Made by a program: the position numbers and the translations under genes. Below, piece after piece: positions 42,476-51,338 of a stretch of 60,871 bases of DNA. The stretch is from Betaproteobacteria bacterium. GTDB lineage: Bacteria; Pseudomonadota; Gammaproteobacteria; Burkholderiales; SG8-39. The notes beneath the pieces were generated by a model that was not told the DNA's origin, searched no databases, and saw only the letters and a program-made list of their open reading frames with translations. The DNA lies in NCBI GenBank assembly GCA_022340285.1, contig JAJDOG010000095.1, positions 94,678 through 155,548 of the forward strand, read 5' to 3'. The stretch's first letter is position 1. Each line of letters opens with the position of its first letter.

Positions 42476-44133
42476 TGGTTCGCCGCCAGATCCCGGTCGC
42501 AGAACGACTGCCACATCGCATCGTATGCTTCCTCGAGCGTGCGCGTGAACCGCTCGACCGCGTAAAGCGGCGATGCGCGGTACCGGTCGCGCAGGCTCGC
42601 GCGCAGCTCCGCAACCCGGCGGGGGTCGCCTGCGAGGCGCGCCGCGATGGCGACGTATTCGTCTTCATTCGCCGCTGCGAGGTCAGGCAATCCGACCATC
42701 GAGAGGATCATCGTGCTGCAGCGAGCCATGGCGCCGTTGCCGGCGAGCGTCACGACCGGAACGCCCGCCCACAGGGTTTGATGCGTCGTCGTGCCGCCGT
42801 TGTACGGGAATGGATCGAGCGCGACGTCGATCTCGGCAAGCTGATCGAAGAACCCGGCGAGATCCGTCCGTCCCCGCACGTCGACGCGCTCCGGCGCGAC
42901 GCCGTGCGCAGCGAATCTCGCGCTCACGCTCTGCACGACGGCCGGCCGCTCGCCGTGTTCGACGATCATGCGCAACCTCGCGCCGGGCACCGCGGCAAGA
43001 ATTCGCGCCCACACGGCCACGACGCCATCAGTCACTTTGAAGTAGTGGTTGATCGAGCCGAACGTTACGGCGCCACTTGCCATGCACGGAGGCGCCCCGG
43101 GTCGCGGCGCCGCATCCAGCGGCATGAAGCAGAACCCGCACTCGGGCAGGCGCCACAGTTGCTCGCTCCCGTACGCATCCGCCTCGCCTGGTGGATCCAG
43201 GTAGCGATCGGTGATGCGATAGTCGATGGTTGCGAGCCCGGTCGTCTGGGGATAGCCGATCCAAGTCGCTTGCACGGGCGCCGGCTTGCGCGCGAACACC
43301 GGCAACCGATGCCCCTGGGTGTGCCCGGAGAGGTCCACCAGGAGGTCGATACGATCCTCACGGATCTGGCGCTCCAGGGCGTCGTCGTCCAGCGCGTGCA
43401 CCGGCCTCCAGTGCTCGGCGTAGCCCCGCAGCCGGGCGGTGGTGGCGTCCGACTGCGCCCAGTTGTCGTAGCAGAAGATCTCGAAACGCCGGCGATCGTG
43501 GTGCTGCAGCACCGGTCCGATGAAGAAGGCGACCGAATGACCGCGAAAGTCCGCCGACACGTAACCGACGCGAAGCCTGCCGGTATCGCGCGGCCGCGCC
43601 CGGCCGGTGTGCATGTCAGGCGGCGCAGGAAAGCGACTCGCCCACACGCGGTGTGCCTCGTAGACGTCGCGCTGATCGTGGCCCGGGGCATAGTTGAGCA
43701 GGCAAAGGAGGCTGTGCTGCCAGGAGTCGACCGTGGGCTCCGCGGTGATTGCCCCGCGGTAGGCGCGCTCGGCTTCCGCATAACGTGCGCGGTCGAACTC
43801 GAGGAGGCCGAGGTTGTACCAGGCGGCTGCCATTGTCGGCCGAAGCCTCCCCGCCTCCTGAAGATGGTGTGCGGCCTCGTCGAGCTCTCCGGCCGCGCGC
43901 AGCGCCACGCCGAGGTTGCAATGCACTTCCGGCGAAGAGCCTTGGACGCCGAGAATGGCGCGCAGTGGCTCGACCGCGCCCGGGAGGTCGCCGCCGTCGA
44001 TCGCGCGCTGCGCGGCCAGGTAGTAATCGGAAGGGGGCTGAGATTCGTGCACCGGAGCGGGCGCCGCGGTGTCGCGCCCCTGTCGGTCCGGTCCGCGCCA
44101 TAGTCCGCTGAGAAGCCGGCCGATCAAGGGCAT
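42472..44133 (-). CDS. GT41-family TPR glycosyltransferase
   Basis: A 553-residue protein: leader MPLIGRLLSGLWRG, three TPR units to about residue 140 (GAVEPLRAILGVQG, AAHHLQEAGRLRP, AERAYRGAITAEP), then the GT41 domain. Blocks are RLRVGYVSADFRGHSVAFFI, IDLLVDLSGHTQGHRLPVF, PAPVQATWIGYPQTTGLATI, VTFGSINHYFKVTD and DVALDPFPYNGGTTTHQTLW. It ends SPLYAVERFTRTLEEAYDAMW, matching the other copies. It is coupled to the aminotransferase gene by a GTGA overlap, suggesting that the amino sugar made next door is its donor. Confidence 0.88.
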   Translation of the reverse strand: MPLIGRLLSGLWRGPDRQGRDTAAPAPVHESQPPSDYYLAAQRAIDGGDLPGAVEPLRAILGVQGSSPEVHCNLGVALRAAGELDEAAHHLQEAGRLRPTMAAAWYNLGLLEFDRARYAEAERAYRGAITAEPTVDSWQHSLLCLLNYAPGHDQRDVYEAHRVWASRFPAPPDMHTGRARPRDTGRLRVGYVSADFRGHSVAFFIGPVLQHHDRRRFEIFCYDNWAQSDATTARLRGYAEHWRPVHALDDDALERQIREDRIDLLVDLSGHTQGHRLPVFARKPAPVQATWIGYPQTTGLATIDYRITDRYLDPPGEADAYGSEQLWRLPECGFCFMPLDAAPRPGAPPCMASGAVTFGSINHYFKVTDGVVAVWARILAAVPGARLRMIVEHGERPAVVQSVSARFAAHGVAPERVDVRGRTDLAGFFDQLAEIDVALDPFPYNGGTTTHQTLWAGVPVVTLAGNGAMARCSTMILSMVGLPDLAAANEDEYVAIAARLAGDPRRVAELRASLRDRYRASPLYAVERFTRTLEEAYDAMWQSFCDRDLAANQ

Positions 44134-44360
44134 GCGGGCGCGTGCACGGGTGCTTGCATGGGCGGCACGCTATCACGCTGGCGCTTCCGCGTCAGTGCGC
44201 TAATGCCGGCTGGAAGGCCGATCGCGTCACGCGAAAGAGCGGCCTCAACCGCGAGATGGATTGTGGCCCCTCCGCGACGGCCGCACCGCCGTCTTGCCGG
44301 TCGACCTGTTTACAATCCTGGCACGGCGCTGCGGATATCACGACGGAGCGCCGAGACATC

Positions 44361-45446
44361 GTGCGAATCATCTGGATCAGCGACACTGCGCCCGCAGGCT
44401 TGACAACCGACGCGGGATATTTCGAACGCCATCGCCAGGCATCGATGCGCTTTCGCATCGGCATGCCCGCGCAAGCCCTGGCGGCCCTTGGCATCGAGAG
44501 TGGATTCATCGGCCTGGATACGCCCGAGGTCCTGGAGCACGTCGCTCCGGAAAGAGTCGACGCAGTCGTCTTTTCGAAGCTCTCGACACCGCGCGGCCCG
44601 ACGTTCGACGCCTTCACCGAGGCTTATCTGGGGACCGCCGACTTCGCGCGCGCGCGCGGGCTCCCGATCATCGTCGACCTGGTGGATAACGTCTTCGCAA
44701 CGGATCGCAGCGACTTCTTTGAGCTGCTCCTCGCGCGTGCCGATGCGCTGAGCGTGGCATCCGAGACGCTCGCGGAGGCATGCAGAAGGCGCGTGCGGTT
44801 GCCGGTTCATGTCGTCGCCGACCCCGTTGAAGGTGCGCAGCGCCCGCCGCAATTCGCGCCGCGGCGCGAAAGCTTGCTGTCGCGCCTCGGGCTGAGACAC
44901 GCCGATCCTCGTCCGCTGCGAGTGCTCTGGTACGGAGGTCAATACCGGAACTTCCTCGATCTGGCGGCGCTGTTTCCCTCGCTGTCCGGGCTCGCTGACG
45001 CGCAGCCCGTCGAACTGGCGATCGTGATGAACCGGGACGAGCGGATCTCGCGCGAACTCGAATCCGCCCGCTCGGCCCGGTTGGTAATGCGCTTCGTCGA
45101 ATGGTCGCTTTCCGCAGTCTCGGAGGAGCTGGAGCGTTGCGACCTCGTCGTGCTTCCCGCCGATCTTCACGACGAGATGCGCGCTGTCGCCAGCCCGAAC
45201 CGGCTGATCCGAGCGCTCTGGGCGGGCCGCGCGGTGGTCGCGCATCCACTGCCCTCCTACGCCGAGTTTCGCGACGCGGCGCTGCTGAGTGCCGACCTGC
45301 CCGACGCGATTCGCTGGACCCTGGCGCATGCCGGAGAGATCCCCGCGCGAATCGGGCGAGGCCAGGAGATCGTTGCGGCCCGATATAGCCGCGAGGCGAT
45401 CGGGCGGCGCTGGCGCGAGGTGCTCGGCTCGATGGGCGCGCGATGA
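44361..45446 (+). CDS. GT-B glycosyltransferase, paralogue of the fusion protein's GT half
   Basis: A 361-residue protein starting at GTG 44361 (VRIIWISDTAPAG). It has LPIIVDLVDNVFATDRSDFF, RVLWYGGQYRNFLDLAALF, RCDLVVLPADLHDEMRAV and NRLIRALWAGRAVVAHPLPSY, which align with the N-terminal half of the protein at 33717-35438. No methyltransferase domain follows. The start is uncertain; the frame is open further upstream, but those codons lie in the gap after the divergent GT41 gene. It runs opposite to its neighbours and converges 13 bp from the next gene. Confidence 0.72.
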   Translation: MRIIWISDTAPAGLTTDAGYFERHRQASMRFRIGMPAQALAALGIESGFIGLDTPEVLEHVAPERVDAVVFSKLSTPRGPTFDAFTEAYLGTADFARARGLPIIVDLVDNVFATDRSDFFELLLARADALSVASETLAEACRRRVRLPVHVVADPVEGAQRPPQFAPRRESLLSRLGLRHADPRPLRVLWYGGQYRNFLDLAALFPSLSGLADAQPVELAIVMNRDERISRELESARSARLVMRFVEWSLSAVSEELERCDLVVLPADLHDEMRAVASPNRLIRALWAGRAVVAHPLPSYAEFRDAALLSADLPDAIRWTLAHAGEIPARIGRGQEIVAARYSREAIGRRWREVLGSMGAR

Positions 45447-45458
45447 AATGGCGACGGG

Positions 45459-46154
45459 TCAGAGCCCTTTCTGCGGAAACGAGGGCTTCCCGGTCTTGAT
45501 CCGCTGCGGCTGCGCGCTCGGCCTTCGCTCGATCACAAGCACGCTATCGTAGAAATGCAGCGCTGCAGTCTGCAGGGTGAAATCATCGACCGAGAGGGCC
45601 TCCGGATCTTCTGTGTGCCACCCGTGGAGCCGGTCGACTAGTCCCTTCGCGTACTCCATGAACGTGCCCGGGCGACGCACGCCGCCGCCATATCGGGTCC
45701 AGTAGCTCGTATGCGCGTCCTCGGTGAAGTAGGTCCCGAACTCGGACATTCGGAAGTACATCTCCTCGAACGTCGCGATCTGCTGGTTCATCATGTGCCC
45801 GCCGTCCTCGATGACGATGTCGATCTTCCCGACCTGCTCTGCAAGCTGCCGGAGGAACGACCGGTCTGCCTGGTCGCCGATGTAGATCGTCACCTGCTCC
45901 TCCTCGATCGACTTGCAGAGGGCGTTGTAGTCGACCCCCACGATGCGCGCCCGCGGGCCGAGGTAGTGCTTCCACATCTGCAGGGAGCCGCCGTGGAGCA
46001 CCCCGAATTCGACAAGAGTGACCGCCTGGCCGCGATATTTCGCCAAATGGCGGTGATAGATGTCGAAGTAGTGCACCCACTTGTCGATCAGGCGTCCGGG
46101 GTTGTTGTGCAGGTACTCGAGAAGCGGGTTCTTCTCGGCAGCGAATGGGTCCAT
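45459..46154 (-). CDS. Macrocin/mycinamicin O-methyltransferase-like protein
   Basis: A 231-residue class I methyltransferase resembling TylF/MycE-type sugar O-methyltransferases. Motifs are LLEYLHNNPGRLIDKWVHYF, LVEFGVLHGGSLQMWKHYLG, IVGVDYN, IDIVIEDGGHMMNQQ and YFTEDAHTSYW. The acidic metal ligands typical of this metal-dependent group fit ED and ED. It starts 15 bp after the upstream GT41 gene, so the two are one unit. The likely job is methylating the transferred sugar. Confidence 0.77.
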   Translation of the reverse strand: MDPFAAEKNPLLEYLHNNPGRLIDKWVHYFDIYHRHLAKYRGQAVTLVEFGVLHGGSLQMWKHYLGPRARIVGVDYNALCKSIEEEQVTIYIGDQADRSFLRQLAEQVGKIDIVIEDGGHMMNQQIATFEEMYFRMSEFGTYFTEDAHTSYWTRYGGGVRRPGTFMEYAKGLVDRLHGWHTEDPEALSVDDFTLQTAALHFYDSVLVIERRPSAQPQRIKTGKPSFPQKGL

Positions 46155-46169
46155 GTCGATTCCCCTTTG

Positions 46170-47810
46170 TCACCCGGTCTCTGACGTTCCGGACCGCTTT
46201 GCCGCATCGCAGGCGCGCCGCCATACGTCGCGGTAGGCGTCCTCCAGATCGCGCAGGAACGCGGCGGCGTTCATGAGCGACGAGTTCCGCATTCGCTCAC
46301 GCAGGCCGCGTCGCAATTCCCACAGTCTCGACCGGTCGGCGGCAAGCCCAACCGCGACATCCAGGTACTGGTCCTCGGATTCGGCCACCAGCTCAGGCAG
46401 CCCGATCGCACCCAGGATCGACGCGCCGGAGCGCGAGAACCCCATGGCGCCAGCGCGGCTCACGACGGGCACGCCCAGCCAGAGACACTCGCAGGTCGTC
46501 GCGCCGCCGTTGTAGGGGAAGGTGTCTAGCGCAATGTCTGCGCCCCGGATGAGGTCCCAGTACGGTTCGGGCGGCAAGCGGCCCCAGGTCTTGATGCGAC
46601 TCTTCTCGATGCCGGCCTCCGCAAGCCGGGCCACCAGCCGATCGTGACTCTCGTCGCTCGGCACGTCGGCGAACCAGATCTCAGAGTTGGGAACCCGGGC
46701 GAGGAGGCGGCCCCAGAGTTGAATCATCTCCGGCTGCACCTTTGCGAGGCGGTTGAACGATCCGAACACGACCCGCGCATCCGGATCGTTGCGCGGTAAC
46801 GGCGCGGGCATCGCGTCGAGCGGCGCAAAGCACCACAGCGAATTCGGCAGCCGGACGAGCCGCTCGCTGTGCCACAGGTCTGCATCGCCAGGTGGATCCG
46901 CGCGCGCGTCGGTGATCCGGTAGTCGATGGCATCGATCCCCGTCGTACCAAGATAGCCGAGGTAGCTGATCTGCACGGGGGCAGGCTTGCGTGCAATCAC
47001 GTGCACGCGATTGCCGTTCGTCAGACCGGCGAGGTCGACCAGAATGTCGATCTCGTGCGCACGGATCATCGCTGCAAGCTCCCCGTCGGGCAAGCTCATC
47101 ACGTTGTACCAGTGTTCGGCGAACGCGCGAAGCTCGGCCGTGCGCTCATCTTCCTCGTCGAGGGTGTGGTAACAGAACACCTCGAATGCGCTTCGGTCCC
47201 GCGCTTCGAGCAGCGGGCGGATGAAGTACGCGACCGCGTGGGCCCGAAAATCACCGGAGAGATAGCCGATCTTGAGCCGTCGTTCCGGATCGGACAGCCT
47301 TCCTGCAGGGATCCGCATGCGCGAATCGTCACGCAGCAAGCGTTGCATGCACGCGCGGTGCTCGGCCAGCAGCTGACCGGGAGACGTCCCTGCTTGCTGG
47401 CTCAGGTGAAAAAGGAGCGATGTGTTGAACCGGAGCCCCGTCGGATCGAGCGCCAACGCCTTTCGATAGGCAGCTTCGGCTTCGTCGTCCCGTCCGAGGG
47501 CCTGCAGCGCCATTGCGAGGTTGCGATGAAAATCCGCGACGACGTCGCTGCCGCGCAACGCCTCGGAGAAGTAGTCGAGCGCCGTATCGTAATGCATGCG
47601 GCCGAACGCGAGAAGACCGAGCAGATTGAGTGCATCCGGATTGCTTGGGGAGAGGCGGAGCGCCTCGAGAAAGCAACGCTCCGCGTCGGGACTACGCTTC
47701 GCGCGGGCGTGCTCGACGCCCGCTTCCAGCGCTGACTGGACGGCAGCCGCGTGCGCGGCGGGATCGCGCCGTCGCGCACTCAGCAGACTGGCGACGAGGC
47801 CCCTCAGCAT
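46170..47810 (-). CDS. GT41-family TPR glycosyltransferase next to pilin
   Basis: A 546-residue protein: leader MLRGLVASLLSARRR, three TPR repeats to about residue 145, then the GT41 domain with RLKIGYLSGDFRAHAVAYFI, IDILVDLAGLTNGNRVHV, PAPVQISYLGYLGTTGIDAI, VVFGSFNRLAKVQPE, DIALDTFPYNGGATTCECLW and GVPVVSRAGAMGFSR. The gene begins 112 bp downstream of the pilin stop, beyond the pilin terminator, and runs in the same direction. Of the four GT41 genes it is the closest to a candidate protein substrate. Confidence 0.88.
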   Translation of the reverse strand: MLRGLVASLLSARRRDPAAHAAAVQSALEAGVEHARAKRSPDAERCFLEALRLSPSNPDALNLLGLLAFGRMHYDTALDYFSEALRGSDVVADFHRNLAMALQALGRDDEAEAAYRKALALDPTGLRFNTSLLFHLSQQAGTSPGQLLAEHRACMQRLLRDDSRMRIPAGRLSDPERRLKIGYLSGDFRAHAVAYFIRPLLEARDRSAFEVFCYHTLDEEDERTAELRAFAEHWYNVMSLPDGELAAMIRAHEIDILVDLAGLTNGNRVHVIARKPAPVQISYLGYLGTTGIDAIDYRITDARADPPGDADLWHSERLVRLPNSLWCFAPLDAMPAPLPRNDPDARVVFGSFNRLAKVQPEMIQLWGRLLARVPNSEIWFADVPSDESHDRLVARLAEAGIEKSRIKTWGRLPPEPYWDLIRGADIALDTFPYNGGATTCECLWLGVPVVSRAGAMGFSRSGASILGAIGLPELVAESEDQYLDVAVGLAADRSRLWELRRGLRERMRNSSLMNAAAFLRDLEDAYRDVWRRACDAAKRSGTSETG

Positions 47811-47868
47811 TTGGATGTGGTTGATCCCGCAACGCGCCAGCGCCGCAGCGGGTGCTGGCGCAGTCTAC

Positions 47869-47896
47869 AAAAAAACAAGCCCCTCCGCAGAGGGGC
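47869..47896 (-). terminator. Intrinsic terminator of the pilin gene
   Basis: GCCCCTC (minus-strand arm at 47896-47890) pairs with GAGGGGC (47885-47879) around a four-base loop, followed on the minus strand by TTG and seven T. It lies 27 bp past the pilin stop. It would insulate the abundant pilin transcript from the GT41 gene downstream. Confidence 0.88.
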
Positions 47897-47922
47897 CTGT
47901 CGTACGACTGCTGCTGCTGTGC

Positions 47923-48336
47923 TTAGCGGCAGGAACCCGGCATGTAGCGCGACGGGGCGCCCGTGCAGCTCCAGGTCAGCGTGCCCGCGGCCGTGTTCAC
48001 GGTCGGGGTCAGCGTCACGGTGACGGCCGTGCCGACGCTTGTCGGCGCGCTCGAGCCCGTGATCGTCACCACGCCGCTGCTGGCCACGGTCGCGCCCAGG
48101 ATCTTGCCGAACGGCGTGATCGTCGTGCCACTTCCCATGTTGGCCGAGTCCTGGTCCGCCTGAAACTTCTCGGTGATGGCCGTCCGCGCCGCGCTGGCCG
48201 CGAGGATCAATTCCGAGACCTTCGAGCGGATGGTGTAGTCCTGATACGCCGGCAGCGCGATGGCCGCCAGAATGCCGATGATCGCGACCACGATCATCAG
48301 TTCGATCAGGGTAAAGCCCTTTTGAATTGCCTTCAT
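47923..48336 (-). CDS. pilA: Type IV pilin
   Basis: A 137-residue prepilin. The leader MKAIQKG is cut before the Phe of [20 protein letters not shown], and the Glu at mature position 5 is present. The C-terminal disulfide pair is WSC and GSC, and the body from residue 70 on is very rich in Ser and Thr (e.g. [20 protein letters not shown]), a feasible O-glycosylation region. Start ATG 48336 after AGGAGAGCAGTAC. It is a single gene with its own sigma-54 promoter and terminator, set inside a glycosyltransferase island; no other pilus assembly genes are adjacent. Confidence 0.93.
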   Translation of the reverse strand: MKAIQKGFTLIELMIVVAIIGILAAIALPAYQDYTIRSKVSELILAASAARTAITEKFQADQDSANMGSGTTITPFGKILGATVASSGVVTITGSSAPTSVGTAVTVTLTPTVNTAAGTLTWSCTGAPSRYMPGSCR

Positions 48337-48392
48337 GTACTGCTCTCCTATACGGTTGGTTTGCGGGAACTTTGACCCCACAACCCAGTAGG

Positions 48393-48408
48393 AGCAAGCG
48401 GCATGCCA
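48393..48408 (-). promoter_or_regulatory. Sigma-54 promoter of the pilin gene
   Basis: TGGCATGCCGCTTGCT on the minus strand matches the -24/-12 consensus TGGCAC-N5-TTGCW at nearly all positions, with the invariant GG and GC ten bases apart. Transcription would start near 48381, about 45 bases before the pilin ATG. Pilin genes are known sigma-54 targets under PilSR control in Pseudomonas. Confidence 0.8.
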
Positions 48409-48591
48409 TCGGCATGGGCCCCGGGAGGGGCATTTTAAGTATATGATTCTTAAGCACTATATCCGTTGTGCGGGGCAGCCGGCGCGCGCGCCGTGAACTA
48501 TGTCTCGCCAAGGGGCGCCCCACGGGCCGACCGCAAGTGACGCAGAGCGTCAGTTCCTGCCGAATCGAACTTGGCGCGCGGGTTCCCACGG

Positions 48592-50406
48592 TCAAATCCG
48601 GACGGCGATCCTGGTCACCACAGAACCCCAATCTCCGGGACGATCCTGGCGCACGAGCTCCACCGAGGGATACCACGGCATGCGCTCTCCGGAAACGAGG
48701 TAGCGCCACTCGGGTGTGGCGGGCACCAGCACGAGGGTTCGAACACCAAGCGCACCGGCGAGATGCACCACGGAACTGCACACCGTGACGACCGCGTCCA
48801 AGCCCGTCATCAGCGCAACAATGTCATCCGGATTGGACGCTGCCTCCGGCCAATGCGCGATCGCCTCGCCGCGGATCGAGCGGATGAGCGCAAGGTCCTC
48901 GTCGTGTGCACCGTGCTGAAGGCTGACGAACTGAAGGTCCTGGCGGGCAAGGAGCGGTGCAAGCAGCTCGGGGGAGAGCGAGCGGACCGCCTGGCGCGTA
49001 CGCATGAGCCCGCCCCGCCACGCGATGCCGATCTTTCGACCTTGACCGAGCGCGGCGAGCTGCCGGCGGTAGTGTGCGACACGCGCGTCATCCGCACGGA
49101 GATAGCCCCGGTGCGCCGGAAAGTGCGCCACGTCACGTCGGTAGCGGCGCGGCAGGCTTCCGGCGGCGACCTGGCAGTCGATTGCGCCCGCGTGCGCAAG
49201 CCAGCCGTGCTCCCAGGTCCGCGGGGCGCCGTGCACGTGTGCACCGGGGAAAGAACGGCGAAACAGCGGCGCGAGTCGCGGGTCACACTCGACGACTACC
49301 CGGTGGGCCTCTGCGAGCAGATCCGGAAGGCAACTCGCGAACATGATCTCGTCCCCGAGCCCCTGTTCGGCGTAAACGAGCACGGAGCGCCCGGCCGCGA
49401 CTTGGTCGCCCAAGTCGGCGAACGGGAAGCCGCGTTGGGGCGTCTCGCCGGAATCAAAGCGGCCCTCGTAGTCGTCCCATCCATGCGCGAAGTCTCCCTG
49501 GGCGAGCCGCAGCAAGGCGCGCCCCAATCGCGCTTGACCTGAGCCGGGCGCCGCCTCGAGCGCCGCATCGTACTGCTCGCGAGCACCCTCGACGTCCCCG
49601 AGGTCCTGCAACACCCCTGCTAAAACGCTACGCGCTCCGCCCGCGTCCGGCGACCGCATAATGAGAGGCGCCACCATCGCGCGCGCCTCCTCGGGCTTGC
49701 CGAGCTCGCGCAGAATCGTGGCGAGATTCGTGAGCGTCGCCGGATCGCCCGGCGCGATTTTGAGCGCGCTTTCCAGCAAGCGTACGGCGTCGGCGTGCCG
49801 GTCGAGCCCGCGGAGGCACATCGCCAAATAGTTCACGTGCCCGATGCGGCGCGGCTCCGACGCTGCCGCCCGCTCAAAATGTGGTAACGCCTCCTCGAGG
49901 CGGCCAGACTCCTGCAACGCGATCCCGCACTGCAGGTGCGCGTCGGCGAGCTCGGGGTCGCGCTTCAGGACCCATCGCAGAAGCGGCACCGCCTCGGAGG
50001 GCCGGCCGAGCTCGGTCAACGTCGCAGCCAGCTCGATCCGCGCGGTCTGGCTGTGCCAGTCGAGCTCGATCGCCTGGTAAAGAGCGCGCGAGGCCTCGAG
50101 CACGGCACCCTGCTTGCGCAGCGTCAGCCCGAGAAGCTCGTGAGCCTGAGCATCTGTCGGGAGCAGCCGTATCGCCTCACGCAGCTCCGCTTCCGCAGCG
50201 TCCAGATTCCCTCGTTCCAGGAGGACCTCGGCGAAAAGGCAGCGTAGCGGCACTCGTCCCGGATGCTCGGCGACGACGCACGCGAAAAGGTCGGTCGCCC
50301 GGTCGAGATCGCCGTTTGCCCGCGCTGCACGGGCCGAGTCGATCAGGCGATCCGTGTCGCTCAGCCGCGAGCGGCCCGAGAGACGCACGATCAGATTGCG
50401 CAGCAT
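48592..50406 (-). CDS. TPR protein with GT9-like glycosyltransferase domain
   Basis: A 604-residue protein: leader MLRNLIVRLSGRSR, about eight TPR repeats to residue 300, then the domain shared with the genes at 7.8 and 51.3 kb: LVYAEQGLGDEIMFASCLPD, IGIAWRGGLMRTRQAVRSL, VTVCSSVVHLAGALG and PEWRYLVSGERMPWYPS. The repeats would bind a protein acceptor or a partner enzyme. It lies upstream of the pilin promoter in the same direction, behind a GT8-like gene. Confidence 0.82.
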   Translation of the reverse strand: MLRNLIVRLSGRSRLSDTDRLIDSARAARANGDLDRATDLFACVVAEHPGRVPLRCLFAEVLLERGNLDAAEAELREAIRLLPTDAQAHELLGLTLRKQGAVLEASRALYQAIELDWHSQTARIELAATLTELGRPSEAVPLLRWVLKRDPELADAHLQCGIALQESGRLEEALPHFERAAASEPRRIGHVNYLAMCLRGLDRHADAVRLLESALKIAPGDPATLTNLATILRELGKPEEARAMVAPLIMRSPDAGGARSVLAGVLQDLGDVEGAREQYDAALEAAPGSGQARLGRALLRLAQGDFAHGWDDYEGRFDSGETPQRGFPFADLGDQVAAGRSVLVYAEQGLGDEIMFASCLPDLLAEAHRVVVECDPRLAPLFRRSFPGAHVHGAPRTWEHGWLAHAGAIDCQVAAGSLPRRYRRDVAHFPAHRGYLRADDARVAHYRRQLAALGQGRKIGIAWRGGLMRTRQAVRSLSPELLAPLLARQDLQFVSLQHGAHDEDLALIRSIRGEAIAHWPEAASNPDDIVALMTGLDAVVTVCSSVVHLAGALGVRTLVLVPATPEWRYLVSGERMPWYPSVELVRQDRPGDWGSVVTRIAVRI

Positions 50407-50448
50407 CGAGGGCTGCCTCGCCGGACGGCGAACTCGGTCACAAGAGCG

Positions 50449-51141
50449 TCAGCTGCCCAGCACGGGCTCACGCTGGCTACAGGCAAGCATGTCCTCGTAA
50501 TCCTGCCGCCACTCCTCTGCGTACTCACAGTCGCGATACTCATCGAAGTATGGTCCGCCGAGCGTGTAGTGAACCAGCGAGACGTCGCGAGTCGGTTTGT
50601 AGTAGCCAACCAAATGGTTCCAGCGGCGCGGGAGCTCGCCAATCATTGCCTCGTCTTCCAGCCACTTGAACTGATGCAGCTCGAGACCCGAAGCGCGATT
50701 GACGTATTCGGGCGAGAGCGCCGTGCATCGCGAGTTGTTGAACAGCATCACACTCGACCAATTCTTCTTCTGGTATTGCGTTTGCGGCTGCCCCAGAAAC
50801 TTGACCGACTCGCGCGGCTGGTGGTCGTGCTTGACGACCATGACCGCGTAGCGTTCGTCCCGCAACCGCCAAAGATTAGCGACGTCATCGAGCACCAGCA
50901 TGTCGCAATCGGTAAAGATGCTCCATCCCTCGAAACCCGAGAGGTAGGGCACAAGAAATCGCGTGAACGCAAAATCGGTCGATTGAAGCGGGTGCCGCTC
51001 GCGGTCGAACACCCCGCGAAGCTGGGAGAGCATCAGGGGGGTCACGCTAACAGGCTCCCCGGCGCGAACATGGATGCTGTGCGCCAGCACGCTGTACGCA
51101 ATCGCCTCGCGGGGATCATAGCCGATGAATATTCTGATCAT
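50449..51141 (-). CDS. GT8-like glycosyltransferase
   Basis: A 230-residue GT-A-type enzyme starting MIRIFIGYDPREAIAYSVL. The metal DxD motif is FTDCDMLVLDD near residue 97. Later blocks are KKNWSSVMLFNN and VHYTLGGPYFDEY. GT8 members transfer hexoses from UDP donors to glycans or proteins. It sits 43 bp upstream of one TPR-glycosyltransferase and about 200 bp downstream of another, so these three probably act together. It has no leader peptide or TPR. Confidence 0.78.
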   Translation of the reverse strand: MIRIFIGYDPREAIAYSVLAHSIHVRAGEPVSVTPLMLSQLRGVFDRERHPLQSTDFAFTRFLVPYLSGFEGWSIFTDCDMLVLDDVANLWRLRDERYAVMVVKHDHQPRESVKFLGQPQTQYQKKNWSSVMLFNNSRCTALSPEYVNRASGLELHQFKWLEDEAMIGELPRRWNHLVGYYKPTRDVSLVHYTLGGPYFDEYRDCEYAEEWRQDYEDMLACSQREPVLGS

Positions 51142-51338
51142 GCGTTCCTGGGCCTCGGTGGTGGAACCGACAAGCCGCCACTACCCTGGTGGCGGCACGA
51201 CTGAAACATTGATGGTCGGCGGTATTTAGGGAACTTTCAAGTCTACTCGCCGTCGCTCGTGCGCAATTCCCGGCCCGCGGCATCGAGCTTTTCACGGAAA
51301 TGCGGCATTGCACGCGACGCACGGCGTTCCGCCACAGC

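Noticed and set aside
48419-48433. GCCCC/GGGGC hairpin upstream of the pilin promoter
   Set aside because: Short stem, no T-run, and it lies next to the strong sigma-54 site; a role as terminator for the upstream TPR gene is not supported.
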